From an uncultured Campylobacter sp. (GTDB lineage Bacteria; Campylobacterota; Campylobacteria; Campylobacterales; Campylobacteraceae), in contig NZ_CALIMY010000051.1 in the NCBI RefSeq assembly GCF_938045205.1, forward strand, positions 1 to 15,515: DNA of 15,515 bases, given 5' to 3'. Shown piece by piece: positions 1 through 7,899 of the stretch. Each line of letters begins with the position of its first letter. Position 1 is the first letter of the stretch. A program made the translations under genes and the position numbers. The notes under the pieces are model-generated. The model was not told where the DNA came from. It saw only the letters and a program-made list of their open reading frames with translations, and made no database searches.

Positions 1-22
1 CAGCTACCGAAGCTTTCGCAAT

Positions 23-1723
23 TCATACATCCACTCTTTTACCCACCGTGCGCAGTAAAAGAATGATAGCCGCGATACCCAAGATCAGACATCCCCACAC
101 GCTAAGTCCAAAGCCCGCAGGCAGGTAGCCGCAAACGATACTGATGCCGCAAACGACCAGCGCATAGGTCATCTGTGTGCTTACGTGCTCGATGTGATCA
201 CAGCCCGCGCCCATCGAGGAGAGGATCGTCGTATCCGAAATCGGCGAGCAGTGATCGCCAAATATCGCTCCCGTAAGCACCGCGCTGATGTTTACGCACA
301 TGAAAACGTGAAATTCCTCGCCGTTAAGTCCGTATTTTTGCCCCACGGCGTGCGCTAACGGTACGGCCAGAGGGGTGACGATACCCATGGTGCCGAAGCT
401 CGTGCCGGTGGAAAATGAGATAAACGAGCTAAGCACGAAGATCACGATCGCAAGAGCAAAGCGCGGCGTAGCGTCGCTTAGAAGCTCGACCAAGTAGCGC
501 GAAGTGCCAAGCTCCTTGATAACCGAGCTTAGCGACCACGCAAAAAGCAGGATTATAACGGTATTTAGCATACTTTTCCAGCCGCCAACCCAGACCTCGA
601 TCGCCTCTTTGACGCCGTAAATTTTCTGCGCGATACCCAAAACGACAGCGATGATCGATGAAAAGAGCGCGGATTGAAACAGCACGACCGAGGCGTCCGC
701 CGCGCTAAAAGCGGTGCGGATCGAAGTGAAGCTAAGAGGAGCTGCTTTGACCGCCTCCAAAGTCTCGCCCTCTAGCGAGCTGTAGCCGTTGAGATAAAAT
801 CCTATGACCGAAAGGACGATCATCGCGCCTAGCGGGATCAGCGCGTTTATCTTGCGAAGAACTACGCCCTCTTTGGGTACGAAAATTTGATCCTCTAAAT
901 TTTTGATTTTAAAATCCGCAGCTCCGCTCTTGCCGCCGCGAGATGCGATCTCTGCCCGATACATCGAGCCAAACTCCCTACTCATCACGGCGGTGGCAAC
1001 TACGAAAAAGATCATGAAAATATTATAAAATCTATACGGGATCGTCTCTACAAAGACGGTAAAGGCGTTTATGTTTTCTATGCCGATCTGCGAGTAGGCC
1101 TCTTTGATCGCCGAAATTTCAACTCCGACCCAGGTGGAGATCACCGCGATACCGGTAATCGGCGCGGCGGTAGCGTCGATGATGAAGGCGAACTTTGCGC
1201 GCGAAATTTTAAATTTATCCATAAGCGGTCGCATGATAGGGCCCACGATCAGCGCGTTTGCATAATCGTCGAAAAATATCACGATACCCATCAGCCAGGT
1301 GTAAATTTGACCCAAAACGGGAGTGTCTGCGTGCTTGCTAAGCCAGAGCGCAAGCGCCTTCGTACCGCCGCTTTTGGTCACCAAAGCGATGAGCCCGCCG
1401 ATACACATAACCTGAAGCAAAATGCCCGCATTCCACGTATCGGCCATCGATTTTACCATGCGCGAGCATAGATCGGTAAAAGCGAAAAGCGCCGAAGCTG
1501 CGATATTTTGATCGACCATACCTATGAGAAAGGTTCCGCTTAGCACGCCCAAAAACAGCGACAAAATCACGTCTTTGGTGATAAAAGCAAGCACGATCGC
1601 CGCAACCGGCGGGATAAGCGTCAGTACGCCGTAAAGCTCGCTGTTTCGCACGGCGAGCTCCACGTCCGCAAGCGCCAGCGCGGGCAAAAAAATCGCCGTA
1701 AAGATAAGCAAATTTTTTAACAT
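23..1723 (-). CDS. nhaC: Na+/H+ antiporter, NhaC family
   Basis: This 566-residue polytopic inner-membrane protein is predicted to exchange Na+ for H+ across the cytoplasmic membrane, serving pH and sodium homeostasis. About a dozen hydrophobic segments are visible. Family hallmarks are FFDDYANALIVGP (residues 150-162, acidic pair D152/D153 inside a membrane segment), IDATAAPITGIAVISTW (182-198), the FSTGTSFGTMGI loop (437-448) and GDHCSPISDTT (489-499). The first 19 residues resemble a signal sequence ending in ALA-D, but may simply be the first membrane helix. The ATG at 1721-1723 is preceded by AAGGA a few bases upstream, which supports this start. The gene stands alone, with a strong inverted repeat about 23 bases upstream. 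Some relatives in the wider family exchange malate for lactate, so the exact substrate is inferred. Family assignment is secure; the nhaC symbol is only a family label. Confidence 0.9.
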   Translation of the reverse strand: MLKNLLIFTAIFLPALALADVELAVRNSELYGVLTLIPPVAAIVLAFITKDVILSLFLGVLSGTFLIGMVDQNIAASALFAFTDLCSRMVKSMADTWNAGILLQVMCIGGLIALVTKSGGTKALALWLSKHADTPVLGQIYTWLMGIVIFFDDYANALIVGPIMRPLMDKFKISRAKFAFIIDATAAPITGIAVISTWVGVEISAIKEAYSQIGIENINAFTVFVETIPYRFYNIFMIFFVVATAVMSREFGSMYRAEIASRGGKSGAADFKIKNLEDQIFVPKEGVVLRKINALIPLGAMIVLSVIGFYLNGYSSLEGETLEAVKAAPLSFTSIRTAFSAADASVVLFQSALFSSIIAVVLGIAQKIYGVKEAIEVWVGGWKSMLNTVIILLFAWSLSSVIKELGTSRYLVELLSDATPRFALAIVIFVLSSFISFSTGTSFGTMGIVTPLAVPLAHAVGQKYGLNGEEFHVFMCVNISAVLTGAIFGDHCSPISDTTILSSMGAGCDHIEHVSTQMTYALVVCGISIVCGYLPAGFGLSVWGCLILGIAAIILLLRTVGKRVDV

Positions 1724-2395
1724 TTTAATCCTTGATGATTGATAAAATTTTAAAATTTAACCTCCGATAAGAGGTTAAATTTTAAAATTCTGCGCACTTT
1801 GCAGCAACTATTCGTATTCACGCGCTTTCTTTTACGGCGATTATTGAGCGCCTTAATCACGCAGCAAACTCTGCTATTTTGCTGCGTTTGCAATTTTGCG
1901 AACGCATTTTTAAGCAATTTATCGCGCAGAAAAATCTCTCCGGTGCAAAATACCGCGCGCGGCGTAATCAAAAGCATTTTATAAACGCGTATTAAATTCT
2001 ATTTAACATAGCAAAAGCTTCAAATCAAGGTAAAATTCCACAATGATGCAACGCTTACTTTGTCGCAAAAGCGATAAATTTCTCGCGCAAAATTTGACGA
2101 AATCCCGCTCTTGATAGCAAACCAAAATCCTTTGGCAAAAATTTTATCGCGCATAAACGCACAAATATCGCCATTTTTAAAGCTCGTCTGCGCGTTTACA
2201 AAATTTCAGAGCATGCAACCTGCGCAAGCAAAGCGATAAAATTTTAAAGCGTTAAATTCTACCAACTCGCGCTCGAAAAATCCGCTAAATTTATAGAATT
2301 TACAAAGTGACAAAACTCTTAAATTTAAAGCTCATAAGGCTTTTGCAAACCCAAAACGACGACGAAGCGGCGAGCGACCCTTTAAATCAAACCCG
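1724..2395. other. Long gene-free region, AT-rich, RAATTY-dense
   Basis: About 670 bases lie between the ankyrin gene and the antiporter gene. Short ORFs occur on both strands at 1750-1984 and overlap each other. Neither has a convincing ribosome binding site or a recognisable domain, so I do not call them genes. Apart from the inverted repeat at 1746-1789 the stretch holds many AAATTT, AAATTC and GAATTT hexamers and A-rich runs. I saw no tRNA, small RNA signature or clear promoter. Confidence 0.6.
1746..1789. repeat. Perfect 19-bp inverted repeat in the antiporter leader
   Basis: Arms 1746-1764 and 1771-1789 are perfect reverse complements (core TTTTAAAATTTAACCTC) separated by a 6-base loop, CGATAA. 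On the minus strand it ends about 23 bases before the antiporter start codon, so it sits in the promoter or 5' leader. Neither side has a clean run of T after the stem, although the AT-rich arms could support weak intrinsic termination. It could be a terminator, an operator or an mRNA leader structure; the sequence does not decide. Confidence 0.8.
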
Positions 2396-3628
2396 CTAAT
2401 TTTCACGCTCAGGCGCATCTTGCGGATCGCTCGTAAAATCATCGCTTACTTGCGTAGGACTTAATCCAAGCGAGCGCAAATAGCTCTGCGTAGCCGCTTC
2501 GCCACCCGCAAGCGCATAGTCTAGTGCATTTAACCCCGACTCATCGACTGCTTTTTCGTTTGCGCCCGATTTTACGAGCAATTCAACGATCTGCTTGGTA
2601 CTTTTTTGCGCCGCAAACATCAGCAGTGTCTTACCCGCGTCCGAACGTTCACAGCCGTCGCTACGCTCGCCTAGCGACGCTAGAGCCTGAGCTTCAGCGC
2701 TGCCGATCTGGCGGACATTTACGCTAGCGTGCGAGTAGATTAGCAACTTTACGAGCTCATAATTTTTTGCCGCGGCGGCGAAAAATATCGGAGTTTGCCC
2801 AAGCGAGTTTTTATAGCCAACCAAAGCGCCTTTAGAGATCATAAATTTAGCGCTTTGAACGTTATTCATCGCGTAAAATAGAGAGTTTTCCTCACCCGCA
2901 TTCACCTGCGCACCTCGCTCGATCAAAGCACCGCTAAAACGCTCGTCATATCCTAGCAAAAGTGCCAGATCCAGGGCATTATCAAGCTCGTAAATTGCAA
3001 AATCCTTGCTAAAAAGTAGCGTACGAAACTCATCTGCACCTACTCCGCCTTTTAGCGCCAGCTCAAGCTCACCGTAATCTCCCGCCTTGCGATCCTTTGC
3101 GGCGTATGCGATAAATTCCGCTATAACGGCGCTTGCCAGCTCATCGGCGTCGTTTTTATTAAATTTGGCGGCGAAATAATCTTTTAGCGCCTCCCTGGCT
3201 GCTGAGATCTCGCCCATAAACTTGCCATAAGCGATGAAATTTCCAATCTTGCGCTCGGAGTAAAATTCTAAGGCTTCAAGCGATTTTTCGCTAATTTGCG
3301 CGTAGTTTTTCTCTTTAGCATAGATCAAAAAGCCCTCGCCATCCATCCCCGCAAATGCCAAGGTTCGCTCAAGCCTTTTTTCGTTCAGCAAGGCTTCGTT
3401 ACCGACACAATCGATATTTTCGTCCCTGATCTCAGAAGCCGCGCTTTTTAAATTTTGCAAAAATTCTGCGCCAGCTAGCGAGCCTTTACAGCCAAAATCG
3501 CTTTGCAGCAGCTCTTCGTCCGCAGGCTCTTTGCTAAAAAAGCCGCGCGGATCGCTTAGCATCTGCTCGCAAGAAGCGCCAAAAAGCGTGCCGCAAAAAA
3601 CAAACGAACCCATTAGAATTTTTCGCAT
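2396..3628 (-). CDS. Exported ankyrin-repeat protein, probable lipoprotein
   Basis: This protein of about 410 residues has an N-terminal export signal (MRKILMGSFVFCGTLFGAS) followed directly by Cys20. GAS-C is a borderline lipobox, so it is probably lipid-anchored or otherwise periplasmic. A helical, mostly charged region runs to about residue 210. Ankyrin repeats then occupy roughly 213-387, with recognisable units ENSLFYAMNN, GQTPIFFAAAAKNYELVKLL, GKTLLMFAAQKSTKQIVELL and GLNALDYAL. The hydrophilic tail is acidic. The ORF opens 18 bases further upstream (ATG at 3646), but GAGGTA sits just before the ATG at 3628 and only that start exposes a proper signal peptide, so I chose 3628. Between repeats 3 and 4 is an unusual insert (QALASLGERSDGCERSD) encoded by palindromic DNA. 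Ankyrin repeats bind partner proteins; the partner is unknown. No operon partner is visible. Confidence 0.85.
   Translation of the reverse strand: MRKILMGSFVFCGTLFGASCEQMLSDPRGFFSKEPADEELLQSDFGCKGSLAGAEFLQNLKSAASEIRDENIDCVGNEALLNEKRLERTLAFAGMDGEGFLIYAKEKNYAQISEKSLEALEFYSERKIGNFIAYGKFMGEISAAREALKDYFAAKFNKNDADELASAVIAEFIAYAAKDRKAGDYGELELALKGGVGADEFRTLLFSKDFAIYELDNALDLALLLGYDERFSGALIERGAQVNAGEENSLFYAMNNVQSAKFMISKGALVGYKNSLGQTPIFFAAAAKNYELVKLLIYSHASVNVRQIGSAEAQALASLGERSDGCERSDAGKTLLMFAAQKSTKQIVELLVKSGANEKAVDESGLNALDYALAGGEAATQSYLRSLGLSPTQVSDDFTSDPQDAPEREN
2657..2683. repeat. Palindromic segment inside the ankyrin gene
   Basis: GTCGCTA (2657-2663) and TAGCGAC (2672-2678) form a 7-bp stem with an 8-base loop, and CTAGCGACGCTAG (2671-2683) is itself a palindrome around a central A. 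The DNA encodes the ERSD-containing linker between two ankyrin repeats and keeps the reading frame. It may be a small palindromic insertion or just a biased linker. Confidence 0.5.
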
Positions 3629-3631
3629 CGC

Positions 3632-3637
3632 TACCTC
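3632..3637 (-). promoter_or_regulatory. Ribosome binding site deciding the ankyrin gene start
   Basis: On the minus strand GAGGTA precedes ATG 3628 by three bases (GAGG core spaced five bases). The upstream in-frame ATG at 3646 has no comparable site. This makes 3628 the likely start. Confidence 0.7.
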
Positions 3638-3656
3638 GAATTGCATTTGAAGCGTT

Positions 3657-3662
3657 ATTTTA
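3657..3662 (-). promoter_or_regulatory. Putative -10 element of the ankyrin gene
   Basis: TAAAAT on the minus strand lies about 29 bases before ATG 3628, after a T/A-rich stretch, as expected for a Campylobacter sigma-70 promoter, where -35 is poorly conserved. Transcription from here would begin almost at the upstream ATG (3646), which again favours the 3628 start. Confidence 0.4.
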
Positions 3663-4096
3663 CCTTTAAATTTATTTATTAAAACTTAGTGCGGGCGGTG
3701 GAATTTTATGGAATTCCTTTCAGCCTTATAAAATTTTGCGGAATTTTTAAAATTTTACGGCGCGGCGACGAGCAGCGTTAAATAATGGTAGTTATAGGCG
3801 CAGCAATGGAGGGCTATATGAGAGCACAGCGATCGGCAGGCTAAAATTTTAAAATTTACGCGCGAGCTAGCGGTAAAATAAAATTTTGCAAGCTGTACAA
3901 ATCTGGCGGAATTCCGTGCTAGGTTTATCGTGAAATAAAATTTTGTAAGAGAAGCCCGTGCCACAAAATTCTACGCACAATTAGTAGAGAGATAGAATTT
4001 GCGAGGTAAAATTCCTCGCAGAATAAAAGAATTTTGCAGCGAGTAGAGTTAAATTTCGCCGCGCAAAATTCCGCGCCTAGCGCAAAATCCGCCGCG
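3663..4096. other. Gene-free spacer densely packed with RAATTY hexamers
   Basis: Between the ankyrin gene and copA I count 18 RAATTY hexamers (AAATTT, AAATTC, GAATTT or GAATTC) from about 3661 to 4110, many as TAAAATTTT, GGAATTTT or AAAATTCC. One 69-codon minus-strand ORF spans part of it, but its translation is made of the repeats themselves (recurrent KFYF and NSA) and lacks a ribosome binding site, so it is not called. Confidence 0.65.
4000..4020. repeat. 7-bp hairpin within the spacer downstream of copA
   Basis: TGCGAGG (4000-4006) and CCTCGCA (4014-4020) are perfect reverse complements around a 7-base loop, TAAAATT. It lies about 80 bases past the copA stop on the minus strand. With no T run after the stem it is at best a weak terminator. 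Confidence 0.5.
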
Positions 4097-6274
4097 TTAA
4101 AATTTAGCGAATTTCAATCTGATGGAATTTAACACGACCGTTACGGAGCTAAAGCACATCGCTGCGGCGCCGTACATCGGCTTTAGAAGCACGCCGAGCG
4201 CTGGATATAGCGCGCCTGCTGCGATCGGGATACACACGGCGTTGTAAAACAGCGCCCAGAAGAGGTTTTGCCTAATCGTCCGCATGGCAGCACCGCCTAG
4301 GCGGAATAGATACAGCACGCTTTCAAGGTCGTTTTTTATAAAAATCACGTCGCCCGCGCCCTTGGCTACGTCGCTGCCGCCGTTCATCGCGATGCCGATA
4401 CTGGCGGCTTTTAAGCTCGGCGCGTCATTGACGCCGTCGCCCACGAAAAGCACCCGCTTGCCCTCGTCGGTCAGGGATTTGATGAACTCATATTTGCCGC
4501 TTGGGAGCACTCCGCTTCTCACCTCGTCGATGCCAAGGCTGCGAGCGACGAAATTTGCCGTTTTGGCGTTATCGCCCGTTAGCATGACGGTTTTTACGCC
4601 GCTTTTTTGCAGCGTCTGAATGACGCTGCGCGCTTCAGCCCTGATCTCGTCGCTAAATGCGATGAAGCCCGCATACGAGCCGCCTATCGCGCAGTAAACG
4701 ACGCCGAAGCCCTTGTCTAAAAGCTCCTCCGCTTCTACTTCGACGCCCGCATCCACGCCGCGCTCGCGCAGAAAGCCCGCGCTGCCGCAAAGAATTTCGC
4801 CGGTGGGATTTTTCGCGACGATCCCCTTGCCCGCGATGCTTTCAAACTCGCCGTTAAATTTAGAAATTTCGCCGAATTTCAGCTCGGCAAATTTTACGAT
4901 CGCCTTTGAGATCGGATGCTCGCTAAGCTTTTGCGCGCTTGCTAAAGCGTAGAGATCTTGGGCGCTCAGATCGCTGAAGCTTACCGAAATTTCGCCCTTA
5001 CTAAGAGTGCCTGTTTTATCGAAAACCGCGACGTCGGCGCCTTTTAAAATTTCTAAAATTTCGGGATTTTTGATTAAAATTCCAGCTTTTGCGGCGTTTG
5101 AGATCGCGCAAACGATAGCGATCGGCGTCGCAAGCCCTAGCGCGCACGGGCAGGAGATGATAAGCACGCAGATAGCGGCGGATGCGGCATATGAGAGCCG
5201 TCCGTCAAGCGCCATCCACGCTATAAAGCTAGCAAGCGCGATCAAAATCACCGCGGGCACGAAGATATTTGAAATTTTATCCGCAAAGCGCGCGATCGGC
5301 ATCTTTTTGTTGCCCGCCTCGTTTAGCAGATTTTTAATCTCGGCAAGCAGCGTCTGATGCGAAAATTTCGTCACCTTCACGTAGATGACGCCGTCAGTGC
5401 TGACGCAGCCCGCATTTACCTCATCGCCCACGCCTTTGTAAACCGCCAAGCTCTCGCCGCTGATGAGCGAGGCGTCGATCTGCGCGCCGCCCTCGACGAT
5501 AAGCCCGTCGCAAGGGATGCGCGAGCCGTTTTTTACGAGTACTTTATCGCCCGGCTTTAGCGCTTCTGCGCGCACTTCGGCTATCGTGCCGTCGTCTTTG
5601 ATCAAAAGCGCGGTTTTGGGGCTTAGATCGATTAGCCCCTTGATGTAGTCGTTCGCCTTCATCTTGCTGCGCTCTTCTAAGTATTTGCCAAGCGAGATAA
5701 AGGCGATTATCATCGAGGCGGATGAGAAATAAAGATTGGTAAATTCATTCTGCGCGCCGTGCGTATAGACCCACGCCGCAGCCGTTAGCGAATAGGCAAA
5801 CGCAAAAAAGCTTCCCATCGCCACAAGCACGTTCATATCAAAGCTTCTGTTTTTCAGCGAGCCGTAAGCGTGATAAAAGAAGTTTTTACCGCAGTAAAAT
5901 AGGCTCACGCACGCCATCGCCGCGCAAAGTAACGCCTTTGGGACGAAGCCTAAAAAACCGCTCATCTCCACCGCCATTACAGCCGCGGCTAAAATGAGAG
6001 CGAGGATTAGCCTAAATAGCGTCGCTTTGAGGTTACGCCGCTTTTTGCGCTCCAAATCCTCATAATCCACGGCAATGTCGTAGCCTAGCTTTTTGATCTT
6101 AGCTTTTAGCGTCTCCTCAAGCGCCGGATCGGCAAGTACGAACTCGCCGCTGCCGTTTGCGAAATTTACGTGCGCTTCCTGCACCCCCTCGATCTTGCGA
6201 CTTACCCGCTCGATCGCATTGGAGCAGTTTACGCAGCTCATCCCAACGATATTTAGAGTGATTTTGCTTGACAT
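4097..6274 (-). CDS. copA: Cu+-exporting P1B-type ATPase CopA
   Basis: This 725-residue copper-exporting ATPase drives cytoplasmic Cu+ across the inner membrane at the cost of ATP. It has a single N-terminal heavy-metal-binding domain (residues 4-68) with GMSCVNC (metal Cys14 and Cys17), then membrane helices. The actuator domain carries SGES (272-275), and the intramembrane copper site is CPC (375-377). Other motifs are phosphorylation motif DKTGT (Asp419), nucleotide-binding His-Pro (453-454), MLTGDN (564-569) and GDGVND (612-617). The last helices carry Tyr677-Asn678 and M706xxSS, the residues that mark the Cu+ (P1B-1) subgroup. Length and domain order are normal and intact. It lies 10 bases after copZ on the same strand. 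That short gap has no clear ribosome binding site, so its translation is probably coupled to copZ. Confidence 0.96.
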   Translation of the reverse strand: MSSKITLNIVGMSCVNCSNAIERVSRKIEGVQEAHVNFANGSGEFVLADPALEETLKAKIKKLGYDIAVDYEDLERKKRRNLKATLFRLILALILAAAVMAVEMSGFLGFVPKALLCAAMACVSLFYCGKNFFYHAYGSLKNRSFDMNVLVAMGSFFAFAYSLTAAAWVYTHGAQNEFTNLYFSSASMIIAFISLGKYLEERSKMKANDYIKGLIDLSPKTALLIKDDGTIAEVRAEALKPGDKVLVKNGSRIPCDGLIVEGGAQIDASLISGESLAVYKGVGDEVNAGCVSTDGVIYVKVTKFSHQTLLAEIKNLLNEAGNKKMPIARFADKISNIFVPAVILIALASFIAWMALDGRLSYAASAAICVLIISCPCALGLATPIAIVCAISNAAKAGILIKNPEILEILKGADVAVFDKTGTLSKGEISVSFSDLSAQDLYALASAQKLSEHPISKAIVKFAELKFGEISKFNGEFESIAGKGIVAKNPTGEILCGSAGFLRERGVDAGVEVEAEELLDKGFGVVYCAIGGSYAGFIAFSDEIRAEARSVIQTLQKSGVKTVMLTGDNAKTANFVARSLGIDEVRSGVLPSGKYEFIKSLTDEGKRVLFVGDGVNDAPSLKAASIGIAMNGGSDVAKGAGDVIFIKNDLESVLYLFRLGGAAMRTIRQNLFWALFYNAVCIPIAAGALYPALGVLLKPMYGAAAMCFSSVTVVLNSIRLKFAKF

Positions 6275-6284
6275 ACGTTAGTTT

Positions 6285-6500
6285 TTAGGCCAGCTTTTCT
6301 GCGACGCTAAAGCCCAAATCGTCCATCTCCTCTTTAAATTTAGCCTCGTCGCGCGGATCTAAGCTTAAACTCACCACTCCGCTTGCCACGTCCACCTCGA
6401 TCTCGCCGAAATCGTCCTTAAGCGCGTTTTTGATCGTCCTCGCGCAGTTTTCGCAGTGGATATTTTGCGCCTTAAATTTTACGCTTTGTTTCAAAGCCAT
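6285..6500 (-). CDS. copZ: Copper chaperone, CopZ-like HMA-domain protein
   Basis: This 71-residue cytoplasmic protein is a single heavy-metal-associated domain with the metal-binding motif IHCENC (Cys16, Cys19) and the usual beta-alpha-beta pattern ending in DDLGFSVAEK. Family knowledge predicts that it carries Cu+ to the N-terminal domain of CopA, encoded immediately downstream. The motif reads HCENC rather than the common MTCxHC, a modest variation seen in chaperones of this group. A good ribosome binding site (AAGGAG, about seven bases before ATG 6500) is present. It is the promoter-proximal gene of the two-gene operon. I see no obvious CueR-type dyad operator. Confidence 0.88.
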   Translation of the reverse strand: MALKQSVKFKAQNIHCENCARTIKNALKDDFGEIEVDVASGVVSLSLDPRDEAKFKEEMDDLGFSVAEKLA

Positions 6501-6530
6501 GGGTCTCTCCTTCGGATTAAAATTTCAAAA

Positions 6531-6536
6531 CTTATA
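6531..6536 (-). promoter_or_regulatory. Putative -10 of the copZ-copA operon
   Basis: TATAAG on the minus strand lies about 30 bases upstream of the copZ ATG, within an AT-rich divergent region shared with yebC. No -35 or operator is evident. Confidence 0.4.
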
Positions 6537-6593
6537 CTACTTTTTAATAAATTTTATTTCAACGCCCGCTCCTGAAATTTAAGGGTTTTTCGT

Positions 6594-6599
6594 TATAAT
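6594..6599 (+). promoter_or_regulatory. -10 element of the yebC operon
   Basis: A perfect TATAAT 34 bases upstream of the yebC ATG is preceded by a run of five T. This matches campylobacterial sigma-70 promoters, where a T-rich stretch replaces a strict -35. AAGGA at 6624-6628 is the ribosome binding site. Confidence 0.65.
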
Positions 6600-6633
6600 C
6601 ACCCGTTTTTAAATTTAAGTTTTAAGGAATTTT

Positions 6634-7368
6634 ATGGGACGAGCTTTTGAATACAGACGCGCTTCAAAAGAAGCTAGATGGGGAAAGATGAGCAAACTTT
6701 TCCCAAAACTGGGCAAGGCCATAACGATGGCTGCGAAAGAGGGCGGCGAAGATCCGCTGATGAACTCCAAGCTGCGCGCCGCGATCGCTACGGCAAAGGC
6801 GCAAAATATGCCCAAAGACAATATCGACGCGGCTATCAAGCGCGCAAGCGGCAAGGATAGCGCCGATATCAAAACGATCTTTTACGACGGCAAGGCGCCC
6901 CACGGCGCACTTCTCATAATCGAATGCGCCACCGACAACCCGACCCGCACCGTCGCGAACGTAAAGTCGATTTTAAACAAAGCTAAGGGCGAGTTTTTGC
7001 CGAGCGGCAGTTTGAAATTTATGTTTTCGCACAAGGCCGTTTTTGAGACCAAGCTGCCGAGCCGCGACATCGAGGAGCTGGAGCTTGAGCTCATCGACTT
7101 CGGTCTTAGCGAGCTTGAGATCAACGAGTTTGAAAACGACAAGGGCGAGCTCGAAAAGACGCTTCTAATCTACGGCGAATACGAAAGCTTCGGCACTCTA
7201 AACGAAGGTATCGAAAAGATAGGGCTTGAGATCATCAGCGCAAGTTTAAAATTTGTCGCCAACGAAAAGCACGAATTTAGCGAGGAGCAGCTGGGCGACA
7301 TTGATGCACTGCTCGAGCGGCTAGAGGATGATGACGACGTGCAGGCAGTTTACACCAACATCGCATAG
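6634..7368 (+). CDS. yebC: YebC/PmpR/TACO1-family protein
   Basis: This 244-residue cytoplasmic protein has the usual full family length. The N-terminal domain contains the conserved run AKEGGEDPLMNSKLRAAIATAK then AQNMPKDNIDAAIKRASG (about 34-73). The middle holds APHGALLIIECATDNPTRTVANVK, and the C-terminus is acidic. Members were long annotated as DNA-binding regulators; the family also includes the mitochondrial translational activator TACO1, and recent bacterial work points to ribosome-associated relief of stalling. The role here is therefore stated only as family membership. The start is fixed by AAGGA five bases before the ATG. It is the first gene of a tight group: the next ORF begins eight bases after the stop, and its ribosome binding site overlaps the yebC stop codon. 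Confidence 0.93.
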   Translation: MGRAFEYRRASKEARWGKMSKLFPKLGKAITMAAKEGGEDPLMNSKLRAAIATAKAQNMPKDNIDAAIKRASGKDSADIKTIFYDGKAPHGALLIIECATDNPTRTVANVKSILNKAKGEFLPSGSLKFMFSHKAVFETKLPSRDIEELELELIDFGLSELEINEFENDKGELEKTLLIYGEYESFGTLNEGIEKIGLEIISASLKFVANEKHEFSEEQLGDIDALLERLEDDDDVQAVYTNIA

Positions 7369-7376
7369 GAGAAAAA

Positions 7377-7865
7377 ATGGAAAACTTAAAAATTTACGAC
7401 ATTGACGCAGAGGCTTTGGCGCGCGATAAATACGCCGTGATAAAAACCGAAAAGGGTGATATGAAGCTGGAGCTTTTCGGTGACGAAGCCCCGCAGACGG
7501 TTACGAATTTCGCCAGCCTCGCGCGCAGCGGGTTTTACAAGGGGCTAAATTTTCACCGCGTAATTCCAAATTTCGTAATTCAAGGCGGTTGTCCGCGCGG
7601 CACCGGCACAGGAGGCCCGGGCTGGCGCATAAAGTGCGAATGCGACCGCCAAAAGCACAAGCACGTGCGCGGCGCGCTATCGATGGCACACGCGGGGCGC
7701 GATACGGGCGGAAGCCAGTTTTTCGTCTGCCACAGCGCGCAGCCGCACCTAGACGGCGTGCATACGGTGTTCGGTCGTATCGTAGATCAGCCTAGCCTAG
7801 CGGTTCTGGACGCGATTAGGCAGGGCGATAAGATCATTGACATCGAGATTAAAGAGAGCTTGTAA
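7377..7865 (+). CDS. Cytoplasmic cyclophilin-type peptidyl-prolyl isomerase
   Basis: This 162-residue enzyme interconverts cis and trans X-Pro bonds to assist protein folding. It has no signal peptide, so it is cytoplasmic. The cyclophilin core is clear: FHRVIPNFVIQGG (residues 59-71, catalytic Arg61), a GTGTGGPGW loop, ALSMAHAGRDTGGSQFF (100-116) and HLDGVHTVFG. The position equivalent to Trp121 of human cyclophilin A is His124 here, a change linked in other cyclophilins to weak cyclosporin binding. The ribosome binding site AGGAG at 7367-7371 overlaps the yebC stop, so the two genes are almost certainly co-transcribed. It is shorter than the periplasmic PpiA type and resembles the PpiB type. 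Confidence 0.93.
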   Translation: MENLKIYDIDAEALARDKYAVIKTEKGDMKLELFGDEAPQTVTNFASLARSGFYKGLNFHRVIPNFVIQGGCPRGTGTGGPGWRIKCECDRQKHKHVRGALSMAHAGRDTGGSQFFVCHSAQPHLDGVHTVFGRIVDQPSLAVLDAIRQGDKIIDIEIKESL

Positions 7866-7899
7866 TCGTGATTAAATTTAAACCGCGGGGCGCTAGACC

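Noticed and set aside
1750..1984. Overlapping ORFs on both strands (75 and 61 codons) between the ankyrin and antiporter genes
   Set aside because: No ribosome binding site, no recognisable motif, Cys/Arg-rich or Leu/Phe-rich low-quality translations, and they overlap each other. The minus-strand one also ends inside the inverted repeat.
3755..3964. 69-codon minus-strand ORF
   Set aside because: The translation simply reflects AAATTT and GAATTC repeats (recurring KFYF and NSA), with no ribosome binding site.
4284..5648. Several plus-strand ORFs of 60-116 codons within copA
   Set aside because: Shadows of the copA reading frame on the opposite strand, lacking start signals and domains.
6501..6633. 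Possible CueR-like copper operator in the copZ/yebC divergent region
   Set aside because: No dyad of the expected type could be seen; only AT-rich sequence and -10 elements.
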